Source: Atribacterota bacterium
GTDB lineage: Bacteria; Atribacterota; Phoenicimicrobiia; Phoenicimicrobiales; Stramentimicrobiaceae
NCBI GenBank assembly: GCA_028717805.1
Contig: JAQUNC010000022.1
Coordinates: 1-38,948, forward strand
DNA length: 38,948 nucleotides
Reading direction: 5' to 3'
Shown piece by piece: positions 32,148 to 38,948 of this stretch. Made by a program: the position numbers and the translations under genes. Below the pieces are notes generated by a model. That model saw only the letters and a program-made list of their open reading frames with translations. It was not told where the DNA came from and searched no databases. Position 1 is the stretch's first letter, and each line of letters begins with the position of its first letter.

Positions 32148-33480
32148 AATTATGGTTGTTGATGATGAGGAAAGCATTAGAATGATGCTCCAGAGGGTGC
32201 TTTCTGGCCAGCAATATGAGATTGATGAGGCGGCAAATGGTGCAGAAGCACTGGCAAAGGTACAGAAGGAAAAATACAGGATTATCCTGCTGGACTTAAG
32301 GATGCCGGAAATGAACGGGCTACAAGTAATTGAAAAGATGAAAGAAATGGATATTAATACACCCATAATTATGATGTCTGCATATGGCACTGTACCGGAG
32401 GCTGTAGAGGCCATGAAATTAGGAGCAATGGATTATCTGGTCAAGCCCTTTGATTTAGATGAATTAAAAATGACTCTGGAGCGCATTATCAGACAGGATG
32501 AAATAAAGAATGAAAATCAATATTTTCGGGAGGAAGAAGACAGAAGATTTAATTTCAAGGAGATTGTGGGACAGAGCTCAGCAATGAAGAGGGTATTGGA
32601 GATGGTTAAGAAGGTTGCTCCTCTCCCCACTACAGTAATGATTACCGGAGAGAGCGGTACCGGAAAAGAACTGATTGCCCGTGCCATTCATAAGAATAGT
32701 CCCCGTCAAGACAAACCGTTTGTGGTGGCCAACTGTGTAGCCTTTTCCCCCAATATACTGGAAAGCGAACTTTTCGGTCATGAAAAGGGAGCTTTTACCG
32801 GTGCCACCTCCAGAAGAATAGGTCGATTTGAGATTGCCCATGGTGGGACCCTCTTTCTGGACGAAATAGGAGAAGTAAATGTCGCTACGCAAGCCAAATT
32901 ATTAAGGGTAGTTCAGGAAAAGGAATTTGAAAGAGTGGGAAGTTCTACCAGTATCAAGATTGATACCAGAATTGTAGCTGCTACCAATAAGGATTTGGAG
33001 AGAGAGGTTAAGGAAAATAGATTCCGGGAAGACCTTTTTTATCGGCTTAATGTCTTCCATATTGATGTCCCTCCCCTAAGGGAAAGAAAAGAGGATATTC
33101 CCCTCCTGCTGCAGCATTTTATAAAAAAATATAATCAAATTTTAAATAAACGCATTGCCCATATCTCCCCGGAAGGAATATCTTTATTGATGGACTATTC
33201 CTTTCCCGGAAATGTGAGAGAACTGGAAAATATCATGGAAAGAGCAACCATAATGTGTAATAGTAATATGATAGATAAAGAATTGCTATTCTTTTTAGAG
33301 CAGAAAAATACCAGTCATCATGCCGAAACCTTAAAAGAAATGGAAAAGGAATTAATCAAAAAAAGCCTTATTCAAAATAAAGGCAACAGAACCAGAACTG
33401 CACAGGCTCTGGGTATTAGCAGGAGAAATCTAATTTTTAAGTTAAAGGAATATCAAATAGATATTAAACCGGAAAAATAA
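32140..33480 (+). CDS. Sigma-54-dependent NtrC-family response regulator
   Basis: A 446-residue activator. The receiver domain (1-120) has acidic D8/D9, phospho-acceptor D52 ([11 protein letters not shown]) and K102. The AAA+ domain has Walker A GESGTGKE (170-177), the sigma-54 contact loop GAFTGA (217-222) and Walker B FLDEIGE (D241, E242). A Fis-type HTH ([21 protein letters not shown]) ends the protein. It starts at TTG 32140, overlapping the kinase gene and giving the usual [13 protein letters not shown] 32152 is an alternative but would cut the first strand. A likely target is the sigma-54 promoter upstream of htrA, with the dyad at 28560 as a candidate site. Confidence 0.95.
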   Translation: MNRIMVVDDEESIRMMLQRVLSGQQYEIDEAANGAEALAKVQKEKYRIILLDLRMPEMNGLQVIEKMKEMDINTPIIMMSAYGTVPEAVEAMKLGAMDYLVKPFDLDELKMTLERIIRQDEIKNENQYFREEEDRRFNFKEIVGQSSAMKRVLEMVKKVAPLPTTVMITGESGTGKELIARAIHKNSPRQDKPFVVANCVAFSPNILESELFGHEKGAFTGATSRRIGRFEIAHGGTLFLDEIGEVNVATQAKLLRVVQEKEFERVGSSTSIKIDTRIVAATNKDLEREVKENRFREDLFYRLNVFHIDVPPLRERKEDIPLLLQHFIKKYNQILNKRIAHISPEGISLLMDYSFPGNVRELENIMERATIMCNSNMIDKELLFFLEQKNTSHHAETLKEMEKELIKKSLIQNKGNRTRTAQALGISRRNLIFKLKEYQIDIKPEK

Positions 33481-33513
33481 AGGATTAATTGTGATAAGGG
33501 AGGTAAAAAGAAT

Positions 33514-34278
33514 ATGTTATTATTAATTGATGTTGGGAATACCCATACCACTATTGGTATCTATGAAGGTGATAAAATAAAGAATCACTGGCGTATATCT
33601 ACTGATTTAAGAAAGACTGAAGATGAATTTGCCATGCTTTTTAAAAATTTACTGGCAGAACAGGCACTGACCTTTAGTGATATAAAGGCAGTGGCAATAT
33701 CTTGTGTAGTTCCTCCTTTAATCTGGATCTTAAATAAGATGTCCCGGGAATATTGCCATGTTAATCCACTTTTGGTCAACTCAAAAATTAACCTGAATAT
33801 CAAAATAAAGACTGATTATCCCGAGGAGGTTGGTGCCGACAGAATAGTAAATGCCGTAGCAGTATTTGCGCTCTATGGAGCCCCTGCCATTATTATTGAT
33901 TTTGGAACTGCTACTACTTTCTGTGCCCTGGATAAAGAAGGAAATTACATTGGAGGTGCCATAGCACCTGGTCTGGGATTATCCAGCAATGCCTTGTTTG
34001 AAAAAACCTCTAAACTGCCTAAGGTGGAATTGAAAAAATGTGAACAAGCTATTGGTCACAATACCATACAGGCAATTCAGTCTGGTGTTTACCTTGGACA
34101 TCTGGGATTAACCAGAGAATTAATCGATCGTTTTAAGAAGGAATTAAAGGGAAAACCTATGGTTATTGCTACCGGGGGATATGCTGAATTGATAGGCAAA
34201 AGCACTTCTCTATTTGACAGAATTGATCCATTGCTTACCCTAGAAGGTCTGAAGATAATCTATCATCTGAATATTTAA
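33514..34278 (+). CDS. coaX: Type III pantothenate kinase
   Basis: A 254-residue ASKHA-fold kinase for the first step of coenzyme A synthesis; type III enzymes resist feedback inhibition by CoA. The N terminus LLLIDVGNTHTTIGIY has the catalytic D6, and the downstream signatures GADRIVNAVA and IIDFGTATTFCAL are in place. GGGAGG lies before the ATG. It follows the response regulator by 33 bp and may share its transcript, although the functions are unrelated. Confidence 0.95.
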   Translation: MLLLIDVGNTHTTIGIYEGDKIKNHWRISTDLRKTEDEFAMLFKNLLAEQALTFSDIKAVAISCVVPPLIWILNKMSREYCHVNPLLVNSKINLNIKIKTDYPEEVGADRIVNAVAVFALYGAPAIIIDFGTATTFCALDKEGNYIGGAIAPGLGLSSNALFEKTSKLPKVELKKCEQAIGHNTIQAIQSGVYLGHLGLTRELIDRFKKELKGKPMVIATGGYAELIGKSTSLFDRIDPLLTLEGLKIIYHLNI

Positions 34279-34362
34279 AAGAGTACCATAATCTCAAAAC
34301 ATTCCTTTACCCTGAAATACTCCTTTTGCAATGAGGAGTTATAGAAATATATGCCCTACAGG

Positions 34363-34391
34363 TTGACATCTAATTTAAGAAAAGATAAGAT
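34363..34391 (+). promoter_or_regulatory. Sigma-A promoter for guaB
   Basis: A perfect TTGACA (34363-34368) and TAAGAT (34386-34391) are separated by 17 bp. Transcription would begin near 34398, about 70 nt upstream of the guaB ATG. Confidence 0.75.
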
Positions 34392-34406
34392 TGTTTAAAG
34401 TTTTAT

Positions 34407-34433
34407 CAATGTCTTTGTAGCAGAAAGACATTG
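34407..34433 (+). promoter_or_regulatory. 5'-UTR hairpin upstream of guaB
   Basis: CAATGTCTTT (34407-34416) and AAAGACATTG (34424-34433) form a perfect 10-bp stem with a 7-nt loop, starting about 9 nt from the predicted transcription start. With no T-run after it, it is not a terminator; it may stabilise the mRNA 5' end or be a regulatory site. I see no guanine riboswitch motif. Confidence 0.5.
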
Positions 34434-34466
34434 CAGAAAATAAGAAGGGGAAAGGAGTGATTTTTA

Positions 34467-35933
34467 ATGTGGGAAAATAAGTTAATTAAAGAAGATGGAT
34501 TGACCTTCGATGATGTCTTGCTGGTTCCTCAAAATTCTAAATTAATTCCCAAAGAAATTTATTTACATACCTCATTATCCCGGAATATTACCCTGAACAT
34601 TCCCTTGGTAAGTGCCGCTATGGATAGGGTAACCGAGTCAAGCCTGGCCATTGCTCTGGCTCGGGAAGGAGGCATCGGAATAATTCATAAAAATATGTCT
34701 ATCCAGGAACAGGTGCGGGAAATTGACCGGGTAAAGCGCTCAGAAAGCGGAATAATTGTGGAACCGATAGCTTTAACAGAAGATAAAAAGGTCAAAGATG
34801 CCTTAGCCTTAATGCAACACTATCATATTTCTGGCATTCCGATAGTAAATCATAATAAAAAATTAGTAGGTATCTTAACCAATAGAGACATCCGTTTTTT
34901 AGAAGATGTGGAAATACAAATCAGCGAGGTAATGACCAGAGAACCTTTAATTACCGGTAAAGTAGGAACAACCCTGGAAGAGGCAAAGAAGATACTGTAC
35001 CAGAACCGCATAGAGAAGCTGCCCCTGATAGATGAAAACTATATCTTAAAGGGCTTGATTACCATTAAAGATATTGAGAAAGTCAGACAGTACCCTAATG
35101 CCTGTAAAGATGCCAATGGCCGTTTAAGAGTTGGTGCAGCAGTAGGCGTTTCTTCTGATACCTTTCGGCGAGTGGAAGCAATCCTTCAGGCTCATGCTGA
35201 TGTAGTGGCAGTAGATACTGCTCATGCCGATTCGGAGAGAGTGCTCAATATTATCAGGGAAATAAAGAAAAGATTTGATATAGAATTGATTGGCGGAAAT
35301 GTAGCGACCTATGAAGGTGCCAAGAGATTAATTGCAGCCGGTGTGGATGCCATTAAAGTAGGTATAGGACCCGGCTCTATCTGTACTACCAGAATAGTAA
35401 CAGGAGTGGGAGTGCCGCAAATTTACGCTATTAAAGAGTGCTCCAGAGCCTGTCGAGAAAAGAATATTCCCCTCATTGCCGATGGTGGGATTCGTTATTC
35501 CGGTGATATTTGTAAAGCCCTGGCTGTTGGTGCTGATTCCATAATGGTTGGCAGTCTTTTTGCCGGTACCGAGGAAAGCCCGGGAGAGGTAGTGCTTTAT
35601 AAAGGCAGAAGTTATAAAGAGTATAGAGGAATGGGCTCTATAGGCGCGATGAAAGAAGGGAGTCGAGACCGTTATTTCCAGGAAGATAATGAGAGTAGCA
35701 AGCTGGTTCCTGAAGGAATCGAAGGAAGGGTCCCCTACAAAGGCCCACTATCCAGTTGTGTTTATCAATTAATGGGTGGATTGAAAGCCGGAATGTCTTA
35801 CTGTGGTGCAGCAAACATCAAAGAACTGCAGGAAAAAAGCCGCTTAATCAAAATTACCAATGCTGCTTTAAGAGAAAGCCATCCCCATGATATTATTATC
35901 ACCAAAGAAGCTCCCAACTATGAAATTGAATAG
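34467..35933 (+). CDS. guaB: Inosine-5'-monophosphate dehydrogenase
   Basis: A 488-residue enzyme oxidising IMP to XMP with NAD+, the committed step of GMP synthesis. The N terminus [13 protein letters not shown] is diagnostic. Two CBS repeats sit at about residues 92-205. The catalytic loop [18 protein letters not shown] carries C306, and later [17 protein letters not shown] binds the phosphate. AAGGAG precedes the ATG. It has its own promoter and a hairpin-bearing leader. Length and motif order are normal. Confidence 0.97.
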   Translation: MWENKLIKEDGLTFDDVLLVPQNSKLIPKEIYLHTSLSRNITLNIPLVSAAMDRVTESSLAIALAREGGIGIIHKNMSIQEQVREIDRVKRSESGIIVEPIALTEDKKVKDALALMQHYHISGIPIVNHNKKLVGILTNRDIRFLEDVEIQISEVMTREPLITGKVGTTLEEAKKILYQNRIEKLPLIDENYILKGLITIKDIEKVRQYPNACKDANGRLRVGAAVGVSSDTFRRVEAILQAHADVVAVDTAHADSERVLNIIREIKKRFDIELIGGNVATYEGAKRLIAAGVDAIKVGIGPGSICTTRIVTGVGVPQIYAIKECSRACREKNIPLIADGGIRYSGDICKALAVGADSIMVGSLFAGTEESPGEVVLYKGRSYKEYRGMGSIGAMKEGSRDRYFQEDNESSKLVPEGIEGRVPYKGPLSSCVYQLMGGLKAGMSYCGAANIKELQEKSRLIKITNAALRESHPHDIIITKEAPNYEIE

Positions 35934-36013
35934 CATAAATTATTATAATTAGAATCTAAAGCCCATAATATAATTATAGAGCATTAGAAAATTAAGGAAA
36001 GTGGAATTAAATA

Positions 36014-36985
36014 ATGAGAGATGACATAGTATGTGATGCTCACTGTGATACAGTAATTGACCTATTAAAAAAGAAGAAAAAAATGGGAGAACTATCCTCT
36101 CGAGGACACATCGATATCCCGCGTTTACAAAGAGGTAAGGTTGATGTTCAGGTTTTTGCCATCTATATCGAGAAACAATTTAAGCCTGACCGTTCTCTGT
36201 CCAGAGCTCTGCAGCTAATTGATTGTCTCTTGCTGGAATTAACAACCAATAATGATAGAATTGAACTGGCTACCTCTCCGCAAGATATAGCAGCCATTGT
36301 ATCGGCTAATAAGATTGTCGCCCTACTGGCTATTGAAGGTGGGGAGGCATTAGAAGGCAAATTGTATAACCTCAGGAATTTTTACCGCCTGGGAGTCAGA
36401 ATAATAACTCTGACCTGGAATCAACGTAATGCTATTGCCGACGGCAGTGATTACCCGGATTCAAAAAGAGGGCTAACTTCTTTTGGTAAAAAAGTGGTAA
36501 AAGAGATGAATCGCCTGGGAATGATAATTGATGTTTCTCACCTTTCTGAATCCGGTTTTTGGGGTGTACTGAGAGCAACTTGTCAGCCAGTCATAGCTTC
36601 CCACTCCAATTGTTACCAGCTCCTTCCTCACCGGCGTAATCTAAAGGATAAACAAATTAAGGCCATAGCCGAAAATGGTGGACTGATCTGTGTAACCTAT
36701 GTGCCTAATTTTCTAATTAAGGAAAAACGAAAGGCAACCATAGATGATATTACCACTCATATCGACTATCTGGTGAATCTGGTCGGTGTTGATTTTATCG
36801 GTCTGGGTTCTGATTTTGATGGATGTCGGTCTTTACCTGAGGGATTGGATGGAGCAGATAAAGTCTTCAGGATTGGAGAGAAATTAGCTCAAAAAGGTTA
36901 TTCCCCAAGTGATATTAACAAAATTATGGGGAAAAATTTTCTGCAATTATTTAAACAGGTTACCGGAAGTGGTGTAAGCAATTAG
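36014..36985 (+). CDS. Membrane dipeptidase, peptidase family M19
   Basis: A 323-residue zinc dipeptidase related to renal dipeptidase; it hydrolyses dipeptides, including some with D-residues. The first metal motif is CDAHCDTVID (H10, D12). It is followed by ALLAIEGGEAL, which supplies the bridging glutamate, IDVSHLSESGFW, PVIASHSN and GLGSDFDGC. No signal peptide is present, so despite the family name it is probably cytosolic. It lies 80 bp after guaB. Confidence 0.92.
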   Translation: MRDDIVCDAHCDTVIDLLKKKKKMGELSSRGHIDIPRLQRGKVDVQVFAIYIEKQFKPDRSLSRALQLIDCLLLELTTNNDRIELATSPQDIAAIVSANKIVALLAIEGGEALEGKLYNLRNFYRLGVRIITLTWNQRNAIADGSDYPDSKRGLTSFGKKVVKEMNRLGMIIDVSHLSESGFWGVLRATCQPVIASHSNCYQLLPHRRNLKDKQIKAIAENGGLICVTYVPNFLIKEKRKATIDDITTHIDYLVNLVGVDFIGLGSDFDGCRSLPEGLDGADKVFRIGEKLAQKGYSPSDINKIMGKNFLQLFKQVTGSGVSN

Positions 36986-37043
36986 TAATTAGTGATGAGT
37001 GATTTGTGGCGAAAAATGTTTATGATATAAATTTTCTGCCATA

Positions 37044-37071
37044 TTGTATAATTATTATATTCTCTTATAAT
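37044..37071 (+). promoter_or_regulatory. Sigma-A-type promoter for the FolT-like gene
   Basis: TTGTAT (37044-37049) and a perfect TATAAT (37066-37071) are separated by 16 bp. The start would be near 37079, about 43 nt before the ATG. The -35 is weak and the region AT-rich. Confidence 0.45.
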
Positions 37072-37121
37072 AAAGTTATGGACGAGAGTCAAAAAGAAAA
37101 AAAGAAAAGGACTGAAAAGTT

Positions 37122-37646
37122 ATGAACATCTCAACCCGAAATATTTCTCTGGTCAGTATATTAGTCGCTATGAGTATAATACTTTCCCGCATAGCCAGTA
37201 TCAGAATTGCTGTAGGTGGAGTGGAAGGAATAAGAATTGGTTTTGGTAAATTACCCATTATTCTGGGAAGCTTTATAATGGGCCCCTTCTACGGTGGTTT
37301 GATTGGTGCCATCTCAGATTTTCTGGGTTATCTTATTCAACCGATAGGTCCCTATATACCACACTTTACAGTTATATCGGCTTTGTGTGGGATTCTTCCT
37401 GTTGTTTTATTCCGTATGTTGAGAGGAAATGAAGAGCATATAATAAATATTCTTATTCCGGTAGGAATAACCGTCAGCATTACCGAACTATTCTTAATAT
37501 CTTACAGTCTTCATATCATTTTCGCTATTCCCTGGCAAATCTTAATGATTCCCAGGCTAATCAGTGTACCTATTACCATAATTATATACTCCTATCTCAT
37601 CCATGCCTTTATTCGTCGGAAAGTGGTTCAGGTTGCCCATCATTAG
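37122..37646 (+). CDS. folT: ECF transporter S component, folate family (FolT-like)
   Basis: A 174-residue membrane protein with five to six helices that captures a vitamin for an energy-coupling-factor transporter. The blocks IRIGFGKLPIILGSFIMGP, GGLIGAISDFLGY and IQPIGPYIPHFTVISALCG match folate-type S components; the conserved arginine and the GP and PGF-type loops are where folate substrates bind. No ATPase or EcfT gene is in the window, so it must use a shared module encoded elsewhere. I see no THF riboswitch upstream. Folate is the likely substrate. Confidence 0.85.
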   Translation: MNISTRNISLVSILVAMSIILSRIASIRIAVGGVEGIRIGFGKLPIILGSFIMGPFYGGLIGAISDFLGYLIQPIGPYIPHFTVISALCGILPVVLFRMLRGNEEHIINILIPVGITVSITELFLISYSLHIIFAIPWQILMIPRLISVPITIIIYSYLIHAFIRRKVVQVAHH

Positions 37647-37792
37647 GGATAGCCTCTTACCTGATTAGAGAATTCCTAAAGAATGTTCTTTCCCTAACCA
37701 TATCTTTATTTAACTGAAAGCCATATTTTGTTATAATAATTATAGATAGGAGGCTCTGCCCAAGAGGATAAAAAATAAGTCAGGAGGTCAAA

Positions 37793-38209
37793 ATGGTAGA
37801 ATTTAATTTAGAAAAAGGTTTAAAGGGTGTTGCCCAGATGGTGGTTGGTGCAGATAATATGGCCGAAAAATTTTCCAGGCCAATGCCCCCTTCCTTTGCT
37901 ACTCCCATGCTTGTTTCTCTGATGGATAATGCCGCCATTGAAGCAGTCAAAAAAGATTTACCGCCAGGATACATTACTGTGGCCACCTCTATTACCATCA
38001 AGCATCTGGCGCCCACACCGGAGGGAATGACTGTCACTGCCCAGGCAGAATTGATAGATGTTTTTCAGAATCGTCTTATCTTTGCCGTAACGGCCTTTGA
38101 TGAAATGGAAAAGATAGGAGAGGGACAGGTAGAACGGTTTATCATTGATTTAGAAAAATTCTCCCAGAAGGTACTGGATAAAAAGAAAAAAGAAGGGGAC
38201 CCCCTATAA
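37793..38209 (+). CDS. Hot-dog fold thioesterase family protein (FlK-like)
   Basis: A 138-residue protein of the hot-dog fold related to fluoroacetyl-CoA thioesterase-like proteins common in anaerobes. The characteristic stretches are ATPMLVSLMDNAAIEAV near the N terminus and VATSITIKHLAPTPEGMTVTAQAEL, followed by a lysine-rich C terminus. It probably hydrolyses an acyl-CoA, but the substrate is unknown and fluoroacetyl-CoA itself is not implied. AGGAGG at seven bases makes the start secure. A strong terminator lies 90 bp downstream. Confidence 0.87.
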   Translation: MVEFNLEKGLKGVAQMVVGADNMAEKFSRPMPPSFATPMLVSLMDNAAIEAVKKDLPPGYITVATSITIKHLAPTPEGMTVTAQAELIDVFQNRLIFAVTAFDEMEKIGEGQVERFIIDLEKFSQKVLDKKKKEGDPL

Positions 38210-38298
38210 GGAATGAAAAAATTGATACTAACATTTTTACCATAGATTGAATTTATAATTTTGCCTGCTAAAACTAAAAAAGGTTTTATTAAAAAGGG

Positions 38299-38329
38299 AA
38301 AACCACACCCCTTGAGGTGTGGTTTTTTT
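38299..38329. terminator. Intrinsic terminator, bidirectional between convergent genes
   Basis: AAAACCACACC (38299-38309) pairs with GGTGTGGTTTT (38316-38326) over 11 bp with a 6-nt loop and a seven-T run on the plus strand. On the minus strand the reverse is followed by TTTTCCCTTTTT, so it can serve both the thioesterase gene and the zinc-ribbon gene. Confidence 0.9.
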
Positions 38330-38383
38330 CTAGATTATTCTTTACAATAATCATAAAATAGAGAAATAAAAGAGGTGAGGAAT

Positions 38384-38692
38384 TTATTTTACACTGGCAG
38401 ATTCTTTTTTAGTTTTTCCCTCCGCAGGCTTAAAATTGCCATTAGAATTATCAGAATCTTTTTTGGTGGCTTTATCAGGACTGCTGCTTAACCTTTCTTT
38501 GGGGAGGCTGCTCCTGCGGTTATCTGTGCTATAAAAACCACTTCCTTTCAGGATGAAGCTTACATTCTTACTGATTAAACGAGATACTTCTCCCTGGCAT
38601 TTAGGACAGCATTGCAAGGTTGGTTCAGTTATAGATTGAAATTTTTCGAAAATATAACTGCATTTTTTACATTGATATTCATAAGTCGGCAT
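38384..38692 (-). CDS. FmdB-family zinc-ribbon protein, long form
   Basis: A 102-residue protein starting MPTYEYQCKKC, with a second knuckle CCPKCQG; together these form the FmdB zinc ribbon in the first 55 residues (the LISKNVSFILKGSGFYSTD segment is also typical). The C-terminal 45 residues are low-complexity and rich in Ser, Lys and Asp, as in many homologues. AAGGAAGGAG lies upstream of the ATG. It is a paralogue of the shorter zinc ribbon at 5438-5665, which instead carries extra cysteines. Confidence 0.9.
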   Translation of the reverse strand: MPTYEYQCKKCSYIFEKFQSITEPTLQCCPKCQGEVSRLISKNVSFILKGSGFYSTDNRRSSLPKERLSSSPDKATKKDSDNSNGNFKPAEGKTKKESASVK

Positions 38693-38815
38693 ATTTTTTT
38701 CAGCTCCTTCCTTAAGTTTCCGATTAAAAATAATATTTCATTTTAACAGATTTGTCAAGATATTTTCAAGTTTTTGTGAATTAAAAATTAAAACTGCATA
38801 CAGAATTATAAATGA

Positions 38816-38841
38816 TACAGGGGAATGATACAGGGGACGGT
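38816..38841 (+). repeat. Direct repeat at the start of a transposase-associated segment
   Basis: The 13-bp unit GATACAGGGGAAT recurs as GATACAGGGGACG, so GATACAGGGGA occurs twice in tandem. It is followed by GGTTCTCTGTTTGACA. A GGGGACGGTTCT-type sequence often lies just upstream of REP-associated transposase genes, so this is probably the left flank of the element. Confidence 0.5.
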
Positions 38842-38912
38842 TCTCTGTTTGACACATTTTCTCTTATGCTTTAGAATAAATTTACTAAATCTTTCTTTAT
38901 GGAGTCTCTCTT

Positions 38913-38948
38913 ATGCCCAGAGCAGCCCGCATTAAAAGCAGTACCGGT
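38913..38948 (+). mobile_element. REP-associated tyrosine (Y1) transposase, 5' fragment
   Basis: An ORF runs off the window end: ATG at 38913 encodes MPRAARIKSSTG. Preceded by GGAG at a good distance, this matches the usual N terminus of Y1_Tnp/RAYT transposases (MPR-x-AR-x-KS-x-TG before IYH). These HUH enzymes act on single-stranded DNA and are related to IS200. Only 12 codons are visible, so the call rests on the characteristic start and upstream sequence. Confidence 0.6.

Noticed and set aside
36986-37121. Tetrahydrofolate riboswitch upstream of the FolT-like gene
   Set aside because: The leader is short and AT-rich, and the conserved THF aptamer sequence is absent.
1-38948. CRISPR arrays, rRNA or tRNA genes
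   Set aside because: No regularly spaced repeats, rRNA segments or tRNA cloverleaf sequences were seen on reading; short tRNAs could be missed without a scan.

Overview
The window is AT-rich, gene-dense bacterial DNA with strong Shine-Dalgarno sites, several TTG starts and compact operons. The gene set points to an anaerobe: a DUF2148 ferredoxin-like protein, flavodoxins, no respiratory genes, an ECF folate transporter, and an NtrC-type sigma-54 system beside HtrA. A low-GC anaerobic lineage fits, either Atribacterota or a clostridium-like Firmicute. This is inference from gene content, because no rRNA or other marker gene is present.

Layout. 1-3550: the tail of an unknown gene, oligoendopeptidase F, a toast-rack (LiaF-like) lipoprotein and a secreted BamE-like protein. 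3721-5665 (minus): the bifunctional NAD(P)HX repair enzyme and a small FmdB zinc ribbon. 6108-14013: a tight operon with a 1658-residue fusion protein (HD hydrolase, helical repeats, NadD-type nucleotidyltransferase, GNAT-like region, phosphoribosyltransferase-like domain), a divergent lactate/malate dehydrogenase-like protein and an FMN-reductase-like protein, followed 47 bp later by nicotinamidase. With the NAD(P)HX repair gene nearby, this looks like an NAD or nucleotide-metabolism locus containing an undescribed multidomain enzyme.

14131-17071: small housekeeping genes (a conserved hypothetical, a YigZ/IMPACT protein, a flavodoxin, a zincin) and tatD, which appears to start at a rare ATT codon. 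17125-20445: a three-gene aromatic-amino-acid-type ABC importer behind a textbook ribosome-mediated attenuator. The attenuator has a sigma-A promoter, a leader peptide with seven consecutive tyrosine codons, mutually exclusive antiterminator and terminator helices, and a second hairpin with a T-run. This predicts a tyrosine-responsive transporter.

20520-28485: an AlaX-like editing protein, an M48 protease, an Na+-dependent SNF transporter (minus), acylphosphatase, a CcdA/thioredoxin pair, an uncharacterised PP-loop ATPase and a DUF2148 protein. 28560-33480: an envelope-stress module. A consensus sigma-54 promoter with an upstream dyad precedes htrA, which is followed by a membrane histidine kinase and a sigma-54 activator with a GAFTGA motif; the natural reading is that the activator drives htrA. 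33514-38692: coaX, guaB, an M19 dipeptidase, a FolT-like S component, a hot-dog thioesterase and a second FmdB protein (minus). The window ends inside a REP-associated (Y1) transposase.

The points most worth following up are the Tyr-codon attenuator, the HD-NadD-GNAT-PRTase fusion operon and the sigma-54/HtrA circuit.
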